Shown: piece after piece, positions 35,901 through 42,322 of the stretch
Numbering within the stretch: position 1 is the first letter of the stretch
Layout: the number at the start of each line of letters is the position of its first letter
Source of the DNA: Apostichopus japonicus
Lineage: Eukaryota > Echinodermata > Holothuroidea > Aspidochirotida > Stichopodidae
NCBI RefSeq assembly: GCF_037975245.1
Contig: NC_092574.1
Span: 13,668,713 to 13,730,712 of the forward strand
Reading direction: 5' to 3'
Length of the DNA: 62,000 nucleotides
Translations under genes and position numbers: made by a program
Notes under the pieces: model-generated
What the model saw: only the letters and a program-made list of their open reading frames with translations
Told to the model about the DNA's origin: nothing
Databases searched by the model: none

Positions 35901-36659
35901 GTCTAGCAGGCATGAGACTCTTCCGCGGAAACGCGGATTTCCGATTTTTTTTTTTTTATTTTCGCGTTTTTTCTCGTAATTCGCGTTTTTTATTATTTTT
36001 TATTATTATTTTTATTTAATTTTTTTTAATTTTTTTTTTTTTTTTTTGCCGAACATGCTGGACTGTGAAGGGAAGGAACACCGAATTTGACCAGTGATGG
36101 AATCAAGTAGCACAAAGCAAGCAAAAAAGCCTTTTTTTGGTTCAAAAAAGCTAATGGATAAATTATACAAGCAGAAATTCCACACTTTTTTGGCGAGTTA
36201 TGTGATGTGATAGATTCCATCTAGAGTCCACCATTTTGCATTTAAGCCCTCCTTACCTGACCAAAAAATTCTAAATTCGATCGATAAATTTCAGATTTTT
36301 TTCCCCCGGCTCAGTCTCATCCCTGGTCTAGAAAGTTCCAACCAACGGCGAGAAAAAGAAAAGTCATACATAAAAGTCACAAAGTGGTCTTTAAGTTAAT
36401 CGATGTAACATTTGATCTGTCATAAGCAAATCCATTATGAGTGATTAATTTCGCTTTTTTTTTAAACTCAACATGTTTTTTTTCTCTTTAACAGCTCCAC
36501 GAAAAGTTTGACAAATTGAAAAAAGACCATGCAGAAGAGAAGAAACGCCTGGATGACGAGAAGAGGCGACTTGACGATGAGATGGATCAATTCAACCAGA
36601 AGAGGAAACAGTTTAATGAAGAAATGGCCACCCTACCAGGCAAAAACAAGAAAAAGTAG
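2772..36659 (+). CDS. SEPTIN6/8/11-like: Septin, SEPTIN6/8/10/11/14 group, complete 10-exon gene
   Basis: Filament-forming GTP-binding cytoskeletal protein. Join 2772-2903, 4053-4191, 11144-11257, 24111-24192, 26994-27252, 27829-27918, 29539-29635, 32195-32363, 34894-35026 and 36495-36659. This gives 459 codons plus TAG. Every junction is GT-AG and keeps frame. Domains in order: acidic N-terminus (1-44), septin polybasic/alpha-0 region, P-loop GETGLGKST (91-99), G3-like NTVGFGD (143-149), G4 AKAD (226-229), GSTEE (281-285), YPWG (298-301), septin unique element with [11 protein letters not shown] (332-342), and a C-terminal coiled coil (about 362-450) ending in GKNKKK. Sequence is closest to vertebrate SEPTIN6/8/11, the central subunit of hetero-oligomers. 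This group binds GTP but hydrolyses it poorly, and Asn143 in place of the usual G3 Asp fits that (human SEPTIN6 has Ser there, from memory). The start at 2772 was chosen over an in-frame ATG at 2625 because family N-termini are short. Likely a single pre-duplication invertebrate orthologue. Confidence 0.95.
2904..4052 (+). other. Septin intron 1
   Basis: 1.15 kb of AT-rich intron with no repeat or ORF of note. It ends in a T-rich tract and GCAG. Confidence 0.7.
4053..4191 (+). CDS. Septin exon 2: start of the conserved septin core
   Basis: Codons 45-91. It contains the family signature [20 protein letters not shown] followed by FNILCVG, which leads into the P-loop. The acceptor follows a T-rich tract ending GCAG and the donor is GTAAGT. 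It splits the first Gly codon of the P-loop. Confidence 0.93.
9855..10172 (+). repeat. Purine-rich (G/A) imperfect tandem tract
   Basis: About 320 bp, nearly all G and A on the + strand. It consists of two to three diverged copies of a unit of roughly 110 bp that includes TATAGAAAGGTAGGAGA. Its complement gives a spurious proline-rich ORF. Polypurine tracts of this kind can form triplex (H-DNA). Confidence 0.8.
10262..10325 (+). repeat. Dispersed repeat, copy 2 (copy 1 at about 2025-2090)
   Basis: ACAATGTGGCAAGAATAATG followed by ATTTTAA is shared with 2060-2086 in the same orientation. The preceding AGATCTGCCT and TCAAAGACTG are also shared. The copies diverge on both sides, so this is a fragment of an unidentified interspersed repeat. 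Confidence 0.7.
11144..11257 (+). CDS. Septin exon 3: GTP-binding P-loop
   Basis: Codons 91-129. GETGLGKST is the Walker A/G1 motif, followed by [11 protein letters not shown] and the switch I region. The donor is GTAGGT. The last part of this exon has a decayed second copy at about 11480-11590. Confidence 0.95.
11480..11590 (+). pseudogene. Relic duplicate of septin exon 3 tail plus donor
   Basis: About 110 bp match the end of exon 3 and the start of intron 3, placed some 277 bp downstream. CACCATCTTCCCGGTGT and GGTAGGTGCTATC are shared. A TAA replaces the Leu-containing reading after CCGGTG, so the copy cannot code in frame. A 5-bp insertion also disturbs the GCATCG segment. Its donor GTAGGT survives. 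No matching upstream exon part (P-loop) is present, so only the 3' end was copied. Confidence 0.8.
13549..13630 (+). repeat. GTCA/GTCAATCA short tandem repeat
   Basis: Degenerate tetranucleotide-type repeat built from GTCA and GTTG words. It creates short ORFs rich in Ser, Gln and Val that are not genes. Confidence 0.75.
15347..15777. mobile_element. MITE with ~50-bp terminal inverted repeats, TA target duplication
   Basis: Left end TGGCAAGCCATGTGGGACAA and right end complement TGACAAGCCATGTGGGACAA open near-perfect inverted repeats that run about 50 bp, through GCATAATATATC and GCGTATTAATT. Flanking TA dinucleotides (15345-15346 and 15778-15779) fit a Tc1/mariner-type insertion. The interior is an array of short units containing CGTATTAATT with self-complementary TATACGCGTATA words. 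No transposase is encoded, so it is non-autonomous. Confidence 0.85.
15920..16330 (+). repeat. Diverged duplicated segment, two copies
   Basis: AATAATAACTAGTCT, CAATACAGCGCTTGAAA and AGTGGTGCAGCATTCAGAAA occur in both 15920-16060 and 16065-16330. The second copy keeps an extra segment of about 75 bp with TATAGCGCAGACTCC and CCAATGCGCTTTAC. That segment resembles a sequence common in marine invertebrate interspersed repeats. The first copy appears internally deleted. Confidence 0.75.
16755..17570. repeat. Palindrome-bearing minisatellite, unit 39-50 bp, about 18 copies
   Basis: Repeated words are AACACAGTGCTGTACTGTGT and ATAGCTACAGTACACAC. Each unit carries complementary words (ACAGTACACAC and GTGTGTACTGT types), so a unit can fold on itself. 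Copies alternate between ACATATAACAC and ACTATATAACAC. Antisense reading gives false ORFs rich in Tyr, Cys and Ser. Confidence 0.9.
18190..19025 (+). repeat. Minisatellite, unit about 36-40 bp, about 22 copies
   Basis: Repeats of CTGCACTAAGTAGACCCACC and ATTTAACTGTTACTTG with variants AAGTAGACCTATC and CACTAGAAGTAGACC. Higher-order alternation of variants suggests expansion of multi-unit blocks. Confidence 0.9.
20737..22290 (-). pseudogene. DDE_1-type transposase pseudogene
   Basis: Reading from 22290 down, the pieces recover a DDE domain. They are [21 protein letters not shown], then [18 protein letters not shown] with a catalytic-type Asp, then a frameshift near 22055, then [20 protein letters not shown] with [14 protein letters not shown]. 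The last matches the third-motif region of DDE_1 (pogo, Tigger and jerky class) enzymes. Downstream a Cys-rich stretch (CPKC, CSKAACK) crosses another frameshift near 21245. It continues into an acidic EVEG repeat and a C-terminal region ending at 20737. A stop lies upstream of the first piece near 22290, and the N-terminal DNA-binding (CENP-B/Psq-type HTH) part is absent. It is inactive. The family assignment is from motifs only. Confidence 0.8.
21779..21817. repeat. Perfect 16-bp hairpin inside the transposase remnant
   Basis: Arms ACCATGGAGCTATAAA and TTTATAGCTCCATGGT with a 7-nt loop CCTGGGA. It interrupts the transposase frame after the VGVTMEL reading. It looks like a local inverted duplication or a small insertion. 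Confidence 0.9.
24111..24192 (+). CDS. Septin exon 4: G3 / switch II
   Basis: Codons 129-156, [11 protein letters not shown] then [12 protein letters not shown]. The usual Asp of the DxxG motif is Asn here. The acceptor follows TTTTTTTGGTCCTTTCCATTTAG and the donor is GTTAGT. The intron before it is 12.85 kb. Confidence 0.94.
24193..26993 (+). other. Septin intron 4
   Basis: 2.8 kb of AT-rich sequence with a C homopolymer near 25138-25150. A 29-bp minisatellite (26758-26990) runs up to the exon 5 acceptor. No gene seen. Confidence 0.7.
26758..26990 (+). repeat. 29-bp minisatellite abutting septin exon 5 acceptor
   Basis: About eight copies of GGATTTGTAAGCCCCTCGTC followed by CATATCAAT (29 bp). 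The last copy runs straight into CATATCTTTTCAG of the exon 5 acceptor. Branch point and pyrimidine tract must therefore lie in or next to repeat sequence. Confidence 0.9.
26994..27252 (+). CDS. Septin exon 5: G4 region
   Basis: Codons 156-242, the largest and best conserved exon. It includes [32 protein letters not shown] and the guanine-specificity motif AKAD (226-229). The acceptor CAG directly follows a 29-bp minisatellite. The donor is GTAAAA. Confidence 0.96.
27253..27828 (+). other. Septin intron 5
   Basis: 576 bp. The ORF that continues exon 5 into this intron (to 27462) is read-through and not conserved septin sequence. No other feature seen. Confidence 0.6.
27829..27918 (+). CDS. 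Septin exon 6
   Basis: Codons 243-272, symmetrical phase 0-0. The frame reads [20 protein letters not shown] then the start of the G5-proximal region. The donor GTGAGT lies at the start of a 62-bp tandem duplication. Confidence 0.94.
27919..29538 (+). other. Septin intron 6
   Basis: 1.6 kb. It begins with a 62-bp duplication containing the donor flank. The rest is AT-rich; the hydrophobic ORF at 28624-28905 has no recognisable family. Confidence 0.6.
27921..28044 (+). repeat. 2 x 62-bp tandem duplication starting in septin exon 6 donor
   Basis: GAGTAACACAACGAGTGTAT begins at 27921, inside the donor GTGAGT. It recurs at 27983 as GAGTAACACAAAGAGTGTAT. Both copies end CATATAGTATAGGACAGGAA. The second copy lacks the GT of the donor (GCGAGT). 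Confidence 0.88.
29539..29635 (+). CDS. Septin exon 7: G5 and YPWG strand
   Basis: Codons 273-305, [12 protein letters not shown] then [11 protein letters not shown]. The donor is GTAAGG. The last 46 nt of this exon are repeated three more times downstream within a 98-bp unit. Confidence 0.95.
29590..29982 (+). repeat. 4 x 98-bp tandem repeat spanning septin exon 7 tail and its donor
   Basis: Copies begin at 29590, 29688, 29786 and 29884, exactly 98 bp apart. Each holds the last 46 nt of exon 7, the donor GTAAGG and 52 nt of intron. Copies 2-4 share GAGCGAGG and CCCGTG against GAGCAAGG and CCCATG in the exon. Copies 2 and 3 read Cys for the conserved Trp of YPWG; copy 4 keeps Trp. If used as separate exons after the local AG, the frame would meet a stop, so they look non-coding. 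Confidence 0.92.
29983..32194 (+). other. Remainder of septin intron 7
   Basis: After the 98-bp array there are degraded repeat-like sequences (about 30020-30230 with GGCATAGCAAAGAGCAACCT). An ORF at 30957-31394 has biased composition and no domain. No gene is recognised. Confidence 0.5.
32195..32363 (+). CDS. Septin exon 8: septin unique element
   Basis: Codons 305-361. [16 protein letters not shown] is followed by [19 protein letters not shown], the septin unique element used in NC-interface filament contacts. The donor is GTGAGT. Confidence 0.95.
32575..33105 (+). repeat. Tandem/dispersed array of ACATGGCATGTTATGTC units
   Basis: About 17 diverged units of 27-31 bp built around GTTCAAACATGGCATGTTAT. 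The core ACATGGCATGT is nearly palindromic. Its reading frame gives a Met/Cys/His-rich false ORF (32678-33067). Confidence 0.85.
34186..34470. mobile_element. 285-bp MITE, TIR AGGTGCCATCAAA, TA target site
   Basis: Left end AGGTGCCATCAAATTGTTAA and right-end complement AGGTGCCATCAAAATGTTAA form inverted repeats of about 26 bp, continuing through GATCTTT. Both ends are flanked by TA (34184-34185 and 34471-34472). The interior is AT-rich and non-coding, with repeated CAACATTTTG. A non-autonomous Tc1/mariner-like element is the best guess. Confidence 0.85.
34894..35026 (+). CDS. Septin exon 9: start of C-terminal coiled coil
   Basis: Codons 361-405. [10 protein letters not shown] opens the heptad-rich C-terminal extension, and [17 protein letters not shown] follows. 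The acceptor follows a pyrimidine tract (TTTTTTTTTCATCTCTCTCCGTCTAG region). The donor is GTAAGT. Confidence 0.94.
35027..36494 (+). other. Septin intron 9
   Basis: 1.47 kb. It holds the element at 35907-36325 and a G-rich patch near 35823-35870. No coding sequence seen. Confidence 0.65.
35907..36325. mobile_element. 419-bp MITE-like element with 6-bp target duplication
   Basis: Left end CAGGCATGAGACTCTTCCG and right-end complement CAGGGATGAGACTGAGCCG are imperfect inverted repeats. Identical GTCTAG flanks lie at 35901-35906 and 36326-36331. The interior begins with CGCGGAAACGCGGATTTCCG and long T runs. A short stretch on the + strand (about 36099-36210) could be degraded coding sequence. 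The CAG start recalls hAT elements, but hAT normally makes 8-bp duplications, so the superfamily is open. Confidence 0.7.
36495..36659 (+). CDS. Septin exon 10: coiled coil end and stop
   Basis: Codons 406-459 plus [22 protein letters not shown] continues the Lys/Glu-rich coiled coil, and the protein ends GKNKKK. Relative to vertebrate SEPTIN8/11 the tail after the coiled coil is short. No downstream exon is needed, though alternative last exons are common in this family. Confidence 0.93.
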   Translation, partial: LHEKFDKLKKDHAEEKKRLDDEKRRLDDEMDQFNQKRKQFNEEMATLPGKNKKK

Positions 36660-36823
36660 ATCGGATCATATTTGTCTTTTTTTTACTAAAAATGACTTAT
36701 GCCAACCAGGGGAAATCCTGCTAACCATGTAACACAAACAGCAGCTCTTTAGCAGTTTCACAATTGTATTTTTCCCCCCATATAACCTCTCAAAAATACA
36801 AAATAGGGTGTGCACACTGGAAC

Positions 36824-36829
36824 AATAAA
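36824..36829 (+). terminator. Candidate septin polyadenylation signal AATAAA
   Basis: This is the first canonical AATAAA after the septin stop, 165 nt downstream. It is the most likely 3' end signal but no transcript supports it. Confidence 0.4.
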
Positions 36830-37167
36830 TTACATACAATAGAAAACTAATTAGATAGTAGCTAGATTTTTTTTGGAGGGAGGTGGGTTTGGGGGGGGGG
36901 GGGGCAAGGAGGAGGTTTCCAAAATGTTCTTGGCATCATTATGCACACCCCAATGACTAATGAAGTGAATTATCGATTTGGATCGGTTCCATTAACCAAT
37001 TTTTTGCTTGCATGACATTTGGTAATAGAACTGTGAAAAAATTCCAACACCTCCATGGTGATGTGATTTGTACCCATGTTTCGTTTTGACAATCTTTGTA
37101 GTAATTCAAAATCACTTGAATCATAAGATCAACGAAGATAGGTTTTTAGACCGACCAGCAGATCGGT

Positions 37168-37222
37168 CTTGATACTTCCCCCCGCCTCGCCCCCTGGGGG
37201 GTGGGGTAGGGGAAGTATCAAG
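37168..37222. repeat. Inverted repeat, 14-bp perfect arms
   Basis: CTTGATACTTCCCC and GGGGAAGTATCAAG are separated by 27 bp of G/C-rich sequence. It would fold into a stable stem about 0.5 kb after the septin stop. Confidence 0.85.
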
Positions 37223-39658
37223 TTTATCCTGAATTTCAGTATGGCAGCTGTCTATTAAGTTAATTTCATCATGCATAATTTCAGTTAATCAGCAGCAACT
37301 CAAATGAAGTATTTTTGTCTTCTGTAGTAATAAGCATTGTTTCCTACTCTCTCACATCTTATTTTAATAGGATTTGGTTCTTCTATTAGTTTTAATACAG
37401 AATACAAAAAAAGTAACTCAACCAAAAATTGTTTAAGTTAAGAATGGTCTTTCTTTGTTCGTTGGTTCTTGCTGGTGGTAGTAATTTGCAATTATATGAA
37501 TGTTTAGTTTTGAAGCCATATTTTTTGTGGGTTTTCTTTGTGTGTTCTTTATTCGCTATGTGGCCTTAGGTAGGAATGTACATATAGTACTCAATACCCA
37601 CTTACAAAAAAATGCCCTTATTGAATGGGGTTTTTTTTTCTTCTTTTTTTTTGCATTTTCTTTAAGAAGTTATCGCACCATTAAACCTTGTAACAACTTG
37701 TATTAGTAACTGATATGAATCAAACATTTGTGGAAACTCTCTCAGTCAATCTTTAATTTGTGAATAACATAAAACTTTCAATGGTATAAAATGTTGGTGC
37801 TTTTTTTAATCAGTTTCAGAATTAGTTTTCATAAACTTTGTGAGACCCAAGAGGCTAAATGTTACAGGGAAAAAAAAAGACAGAAAAAATGTTGACTTCT
37901 TTCCAATTTTAAGCATCAAAAATCAGTTCTTTAGTCATTATATCATTCATCATGTCTGTGAGGTTCTGATAACAACTATTGGGTTAATTACTCACACGGA
38001 CTAATTCAACAGAATTTTTCGTCGATTTGCATCTGGGTCAAACTTCTTGAAAACTATTTGCGGCTCTTCTGTTCAAGAAAACTTGGCAACGAAGACGTCA
38101 GCTATGTTTTAGGAGTGTCACTTTCGTAAGTGCCTAATTCAACAGTCGTGGGTGAGTTCACTTCACTACTTTTCAAATACTTCTTGAGATAAAATTGGGA
38201 TTCCTTAACATGATTATCATGACAATTGTCATGAAACAAGAAAAAAAAAAAACAATTATTCTTTGATAGTCAAAAGGAAGACCCTTCTGAGATCCAGCTC
38301 GTTAATTTGAAAGTCTCTGATAATTGATGAACAATAGTCTGCCTGTTATGCTGATTTTATTCAAATTCAGAAAATGCGAATTCACGGCAGTGAGCTTGAA
38401 TAATATCAAGAACCATCCAAGCAGTTGGTTGTTTGTTATTTTCTTAATTGCTCTGCTCGTTAGTCTAGGACAAAATGACAAGCATTATTCAATCCAAAGT
38501 TGGCACAAGTTTCATTTCAACTTTTAAATATCATACTAAGACCAGGTACAATGTAAAGTATGACCTTTGACCTTATGATGCCATAGGTCAAGGAGGCACT
38601 TCATCCCAGTATGATGTAATCATCTTTATATAAAAAATACCGAATGTTCTATCCCAATCATAGAAAATTTGAATAAAAATGTGAAAATAAAAATTTGTGC
38701 CAGTTGTGCAAGAAATCAAAATTAAATACCCACCGTTTTTGAGATTTTTTTTCGCTTAAAATTCTGATTGGTGATAGCACAGCACTGTTTATGACTTCAG
38801 ATTGTCTGAAGAAGGCAGAAAATGAATGTGTGGTTGGAATAGAAAAGTTGAAATAAAATCTGAATGTCACTTTTATTCGTATTTTCTTTAAAAAACAAGA
38901 TTAGTTAGAGGTAGGGTAAATTTTACCATTCCAGTAATATATGTGGATTTTCTAGTTTTTTCCTTCTTTTTGTCTTATATGTGTTTCCTTCTGATTTATT
39001 TATTTAATCACCACTATTCTATTCTCTCCCCTACATTCATTATTTATATAGTCTTCTTTCTTTGTTTCTTTCTTTGTCTCTATTGGTACATTTTGGTCTC
39101 TCTAGTTTATGTATTTTGTTTCCCCCTTTCTGTTTTGGTTCGATGAGCTATGCATTTTAAATGTATCATATTTACTATTTATACTATGTTACAAATAAAT
39201 CAGTTTGTATCCATCCCATCACATTCCGTTTTGTTCCACTCATTTCTTTCTTGGTTTGCCATTTGTAGCTTTATCCGTTCTTCCTTTTCAAATTTTGTTT
39301 TCTTTTAACAGGGGGGTGGGGGGGGGATGGGGGAGGATCATTCAAATGGTTTACGTCAGGTTTTATTTCAAAATTTAAAAAAAAATACGCACCTTACACC
39401 AATAATTCATGTGATCTTTCAATAGCTATCACTAATTTGTAACAACGTACTTTAATATACAGTACTTTCATAATTGTTACTTTCTGGGTCAAATATGCTA
39501 GATCTCTGGATCCACCCCATTTAACTGGAGTGGCCTGTGGTCTTTCACTGCATTGTAATCTGTGTTTCCTGACAGATATTATTAAAGTTTGTAAAAAGTC
39601 AACTGCTCAAGGGTAACTCTATCCTGGGTACTAAGAGTTAAATGAGAGTATTTATTTT

Positions 39659-39880
39659 AGATCCTCCTGCAAGCAGGAACTCTGGAAAAAGCCTCATGGG
39701 CTTATCAAAGCCGCAAGCTGACCGAAGTCAGTCTCTTAGATTCATATTTAACATCCATGATGATGAATTGTCAATTGTCAACAACTCTGTAACTGGACGA
39801 CATACATTAATCTTGGAGTGACTCAAACTCATGGACCTTATGATTGGAATGCACCGGCGTTAACCACTGAGCTAACACTC
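39659..39880 (-). mobile_element. tRNA-derived SINE, copy 1 (inverted)
   Basis: Read on the minus strand it starts GAGTGTTAGCTCAGTGGTTA, a tRNA-like A box, with a degraded B box near GAGTTTGAGTC. The body then has AGATTAATGTATGTCGTCCA and the tail CTGCTTGCAGGAGGATCT. It matches copy 2 (50265-50486) over its full length with scattered substitutions. The tail carries a GCAAG/CTTGC-type hairpin. Confidence 0.88.
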
Positions 39881-42322
39881 TTATGAGTGATATCGAAGTG
39901 AGTACTTTTTTTTCCTTCCATTGTTGGATGATATGTTTAATCCTCCTTGTGACCTTTCAGACTGATCTTAAAGCAGTTTTGACCCCAACCAGGTCCAGTT
40001 TCAGGGTACCACACCCCCACATACCCCTGCCACGAAAGAAATTAACAGTAGTTATTTGCACAACCAAATTTAAAGCTTAAAGATGCATTGATATGCACCA
40101 TATCATGTCTAAAAGTTAAAAAAAAAAATTCTAGAGCAGGACCCCCAAACCCTACGTGGGAGTCAGATTCCGGGCCACAAACCCATCCTTTTTCAAAATC
40201 CTGTATCCACCCCTGCCAACTGTCACAGATATGGATTCAAGAAAGTTACAATCTCTCATAACATTTGCACAATACCATGAGCACTTTCATGACACTTTGT
40301 GAAGCGACTTGGGCAGTTACTCGTTTCCTGGAGTGGCGCTATATAAATCTACCTTCATATTATTATTTGTACGACATTTGGCTGATAACGACCCCCGTTT
40401 CAGATCACATCCAGTGTTCTTCAAGCATCGATAGCCAACAGGACACCAGAGTTTTGAACGCAATGCACCAGTGGCGTCTAATGTCACCCGGGAGATACCG
40501 TAGCAAAAATATAAAGATATTTTACCATGGTTGTTGAACCTAGGCATCTCAATAATTTGGTCCTAACTCCCGATAAGATTGTCGACTTGTCAGGCTCACA
40601 CCACTACAGTTATACAGTCATTGATAGCTCATGTTCTTAAAAAAGATTTTCATTCCTGGAAAAGTCGTACGCTCGGAATTCATATTCATTGAACAGAGAG
40701 GGCTTGAAATTTGTCCAAGATCATCACATGGATAGGGTTTCAAATGAGCTTCTTTAGGATTCACTAAATTAAACTTCCCAGATAATGTACCCCAACTGCC
40801 AGGCTTCATTCAATTGTAACTCGCTTTTGTAAGAATATTTAGGTTTTTTTTTCGATATATGAACCCCAAGAATTCACAGCCATGATGGATCATCACTTCT
40901 ACTGATGCCATAAAATTGCCTCCAGCCTTGTTATTTAACAATCATATTTCAAAAGGAAAATTTTTTATAGAGAGGTTATTCAGACAGTGATGCAGAAAAG
41001 TTTGTTTAAGAACATTCGACTTTTGCCTTGGATTATCCCACTACTTGTTTCTTTGTTTGTACAATTTTTTGCCCAAGTCTCTAAATTTTACGATATTTTT
41101 GGTCTCCTCATAGAGTTCGTTGTTTTTTCATGCTCCATAATTGAATTGGAAGTTTTTCCTGCAGCACCTATGAGCAGCGTACATCACTGAACCTTGAAGA
41201 TGAGGCCAGAAGGAGAATTTTCCTGAAATGCACGTACACGTTTGTTGGTTTTGAAAATCGAGTGCAACTATAAAAAGTTTCTAATGGTTTTTTGGGGGAA
41301 CTATTCAGTTGAGTAGAAAGAATATTTTAGAACTTGGAGGTTATGGTATGATTGTATATAGGTTTTGTTATCTGAAGAGGTGGGGGGAGGGGTAGGGTGG
41401 AGGTATCCCCAGGGACTCCACATGTCAGACAAATGAAAACAACTGACTAGAAAAACAGTAAACTGAATAGCTTAGACGCATTTTGCTACGAATAGTTTAT
41501 CACCAAAGGTAAAAAATAAATAGACACATACAACAAATTCACATTGTTTACAATTCACATTTATTTTACAATATAGTAATTTTAAATTCAAGGTGATTCT
41601 ATTAAATTCATATCTTAATTCTATGTAAGTGCTAAATTATACATCATTACTACAGTTCTGAATTTTTTGTTTTTAAATGAGAAAAAAGAACAGAAAAGAA
41701 AAACAATTCATTTAAAACTAAATTAACCTGAACAAGCATAAATAAGTTATACCAAAATAAATATTTTAAAACTTTTTCATGAAAAACAAACCAATGCCAC
41801 TCCCCCCCCCCCCAATAAATAAAAAAAAGTTAAAAATCACTGCCTCACAAGGAGCCAACTTACACTTATCAGGTAAGTTATATAAAGATGGTAGAAAAAT
41901 GGTTGTTTTGATTCCATTCATCAAATAATTTCCCCAACCTGCAAGATACCTGCTTTGCTAACAGCTTAAGTTCCAAATGGTTTAAGTTTTGAAGAATAAA
42001 TTATTGACGTTGAGGTCATAAACTATAGATAAATCAATACATCCCTATGGCTTTCCTACCACAAGAATACTTTCTGGTCTCAAGGATGCATAATTTAATG
42101 GACGGAAAGGAAAGACCATTTCTAGAATTCTAGAATATTGCCTACCGGTGATCAAAAATTAAATCTATCAGTAATCCACATGCTTTCTACGAAATGCCTA
42201 TAACAGTTGCATATTCTTTTCTTTCCCATGAACATCTCCAATATATGTAAGTGGCATCAATAGAATTTGCCTTGAGGTGGTTGAGTATTCAATGAGGGTC
42301 ACCAAGAAGTCATTGGTATATT

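Noticed and set aside
36804-36956. Possible MITE bounded by GGGTGTGCA and TGCACACCC
   Set aside because: Only 9 bp pair and no target duplication is visible.
40265-40547. Overlapping ORFs on both strands
   Set aside because: The stretch contains a SINE-tail-like GGCGCTATATAAAT sequence and looks like repeat debris.
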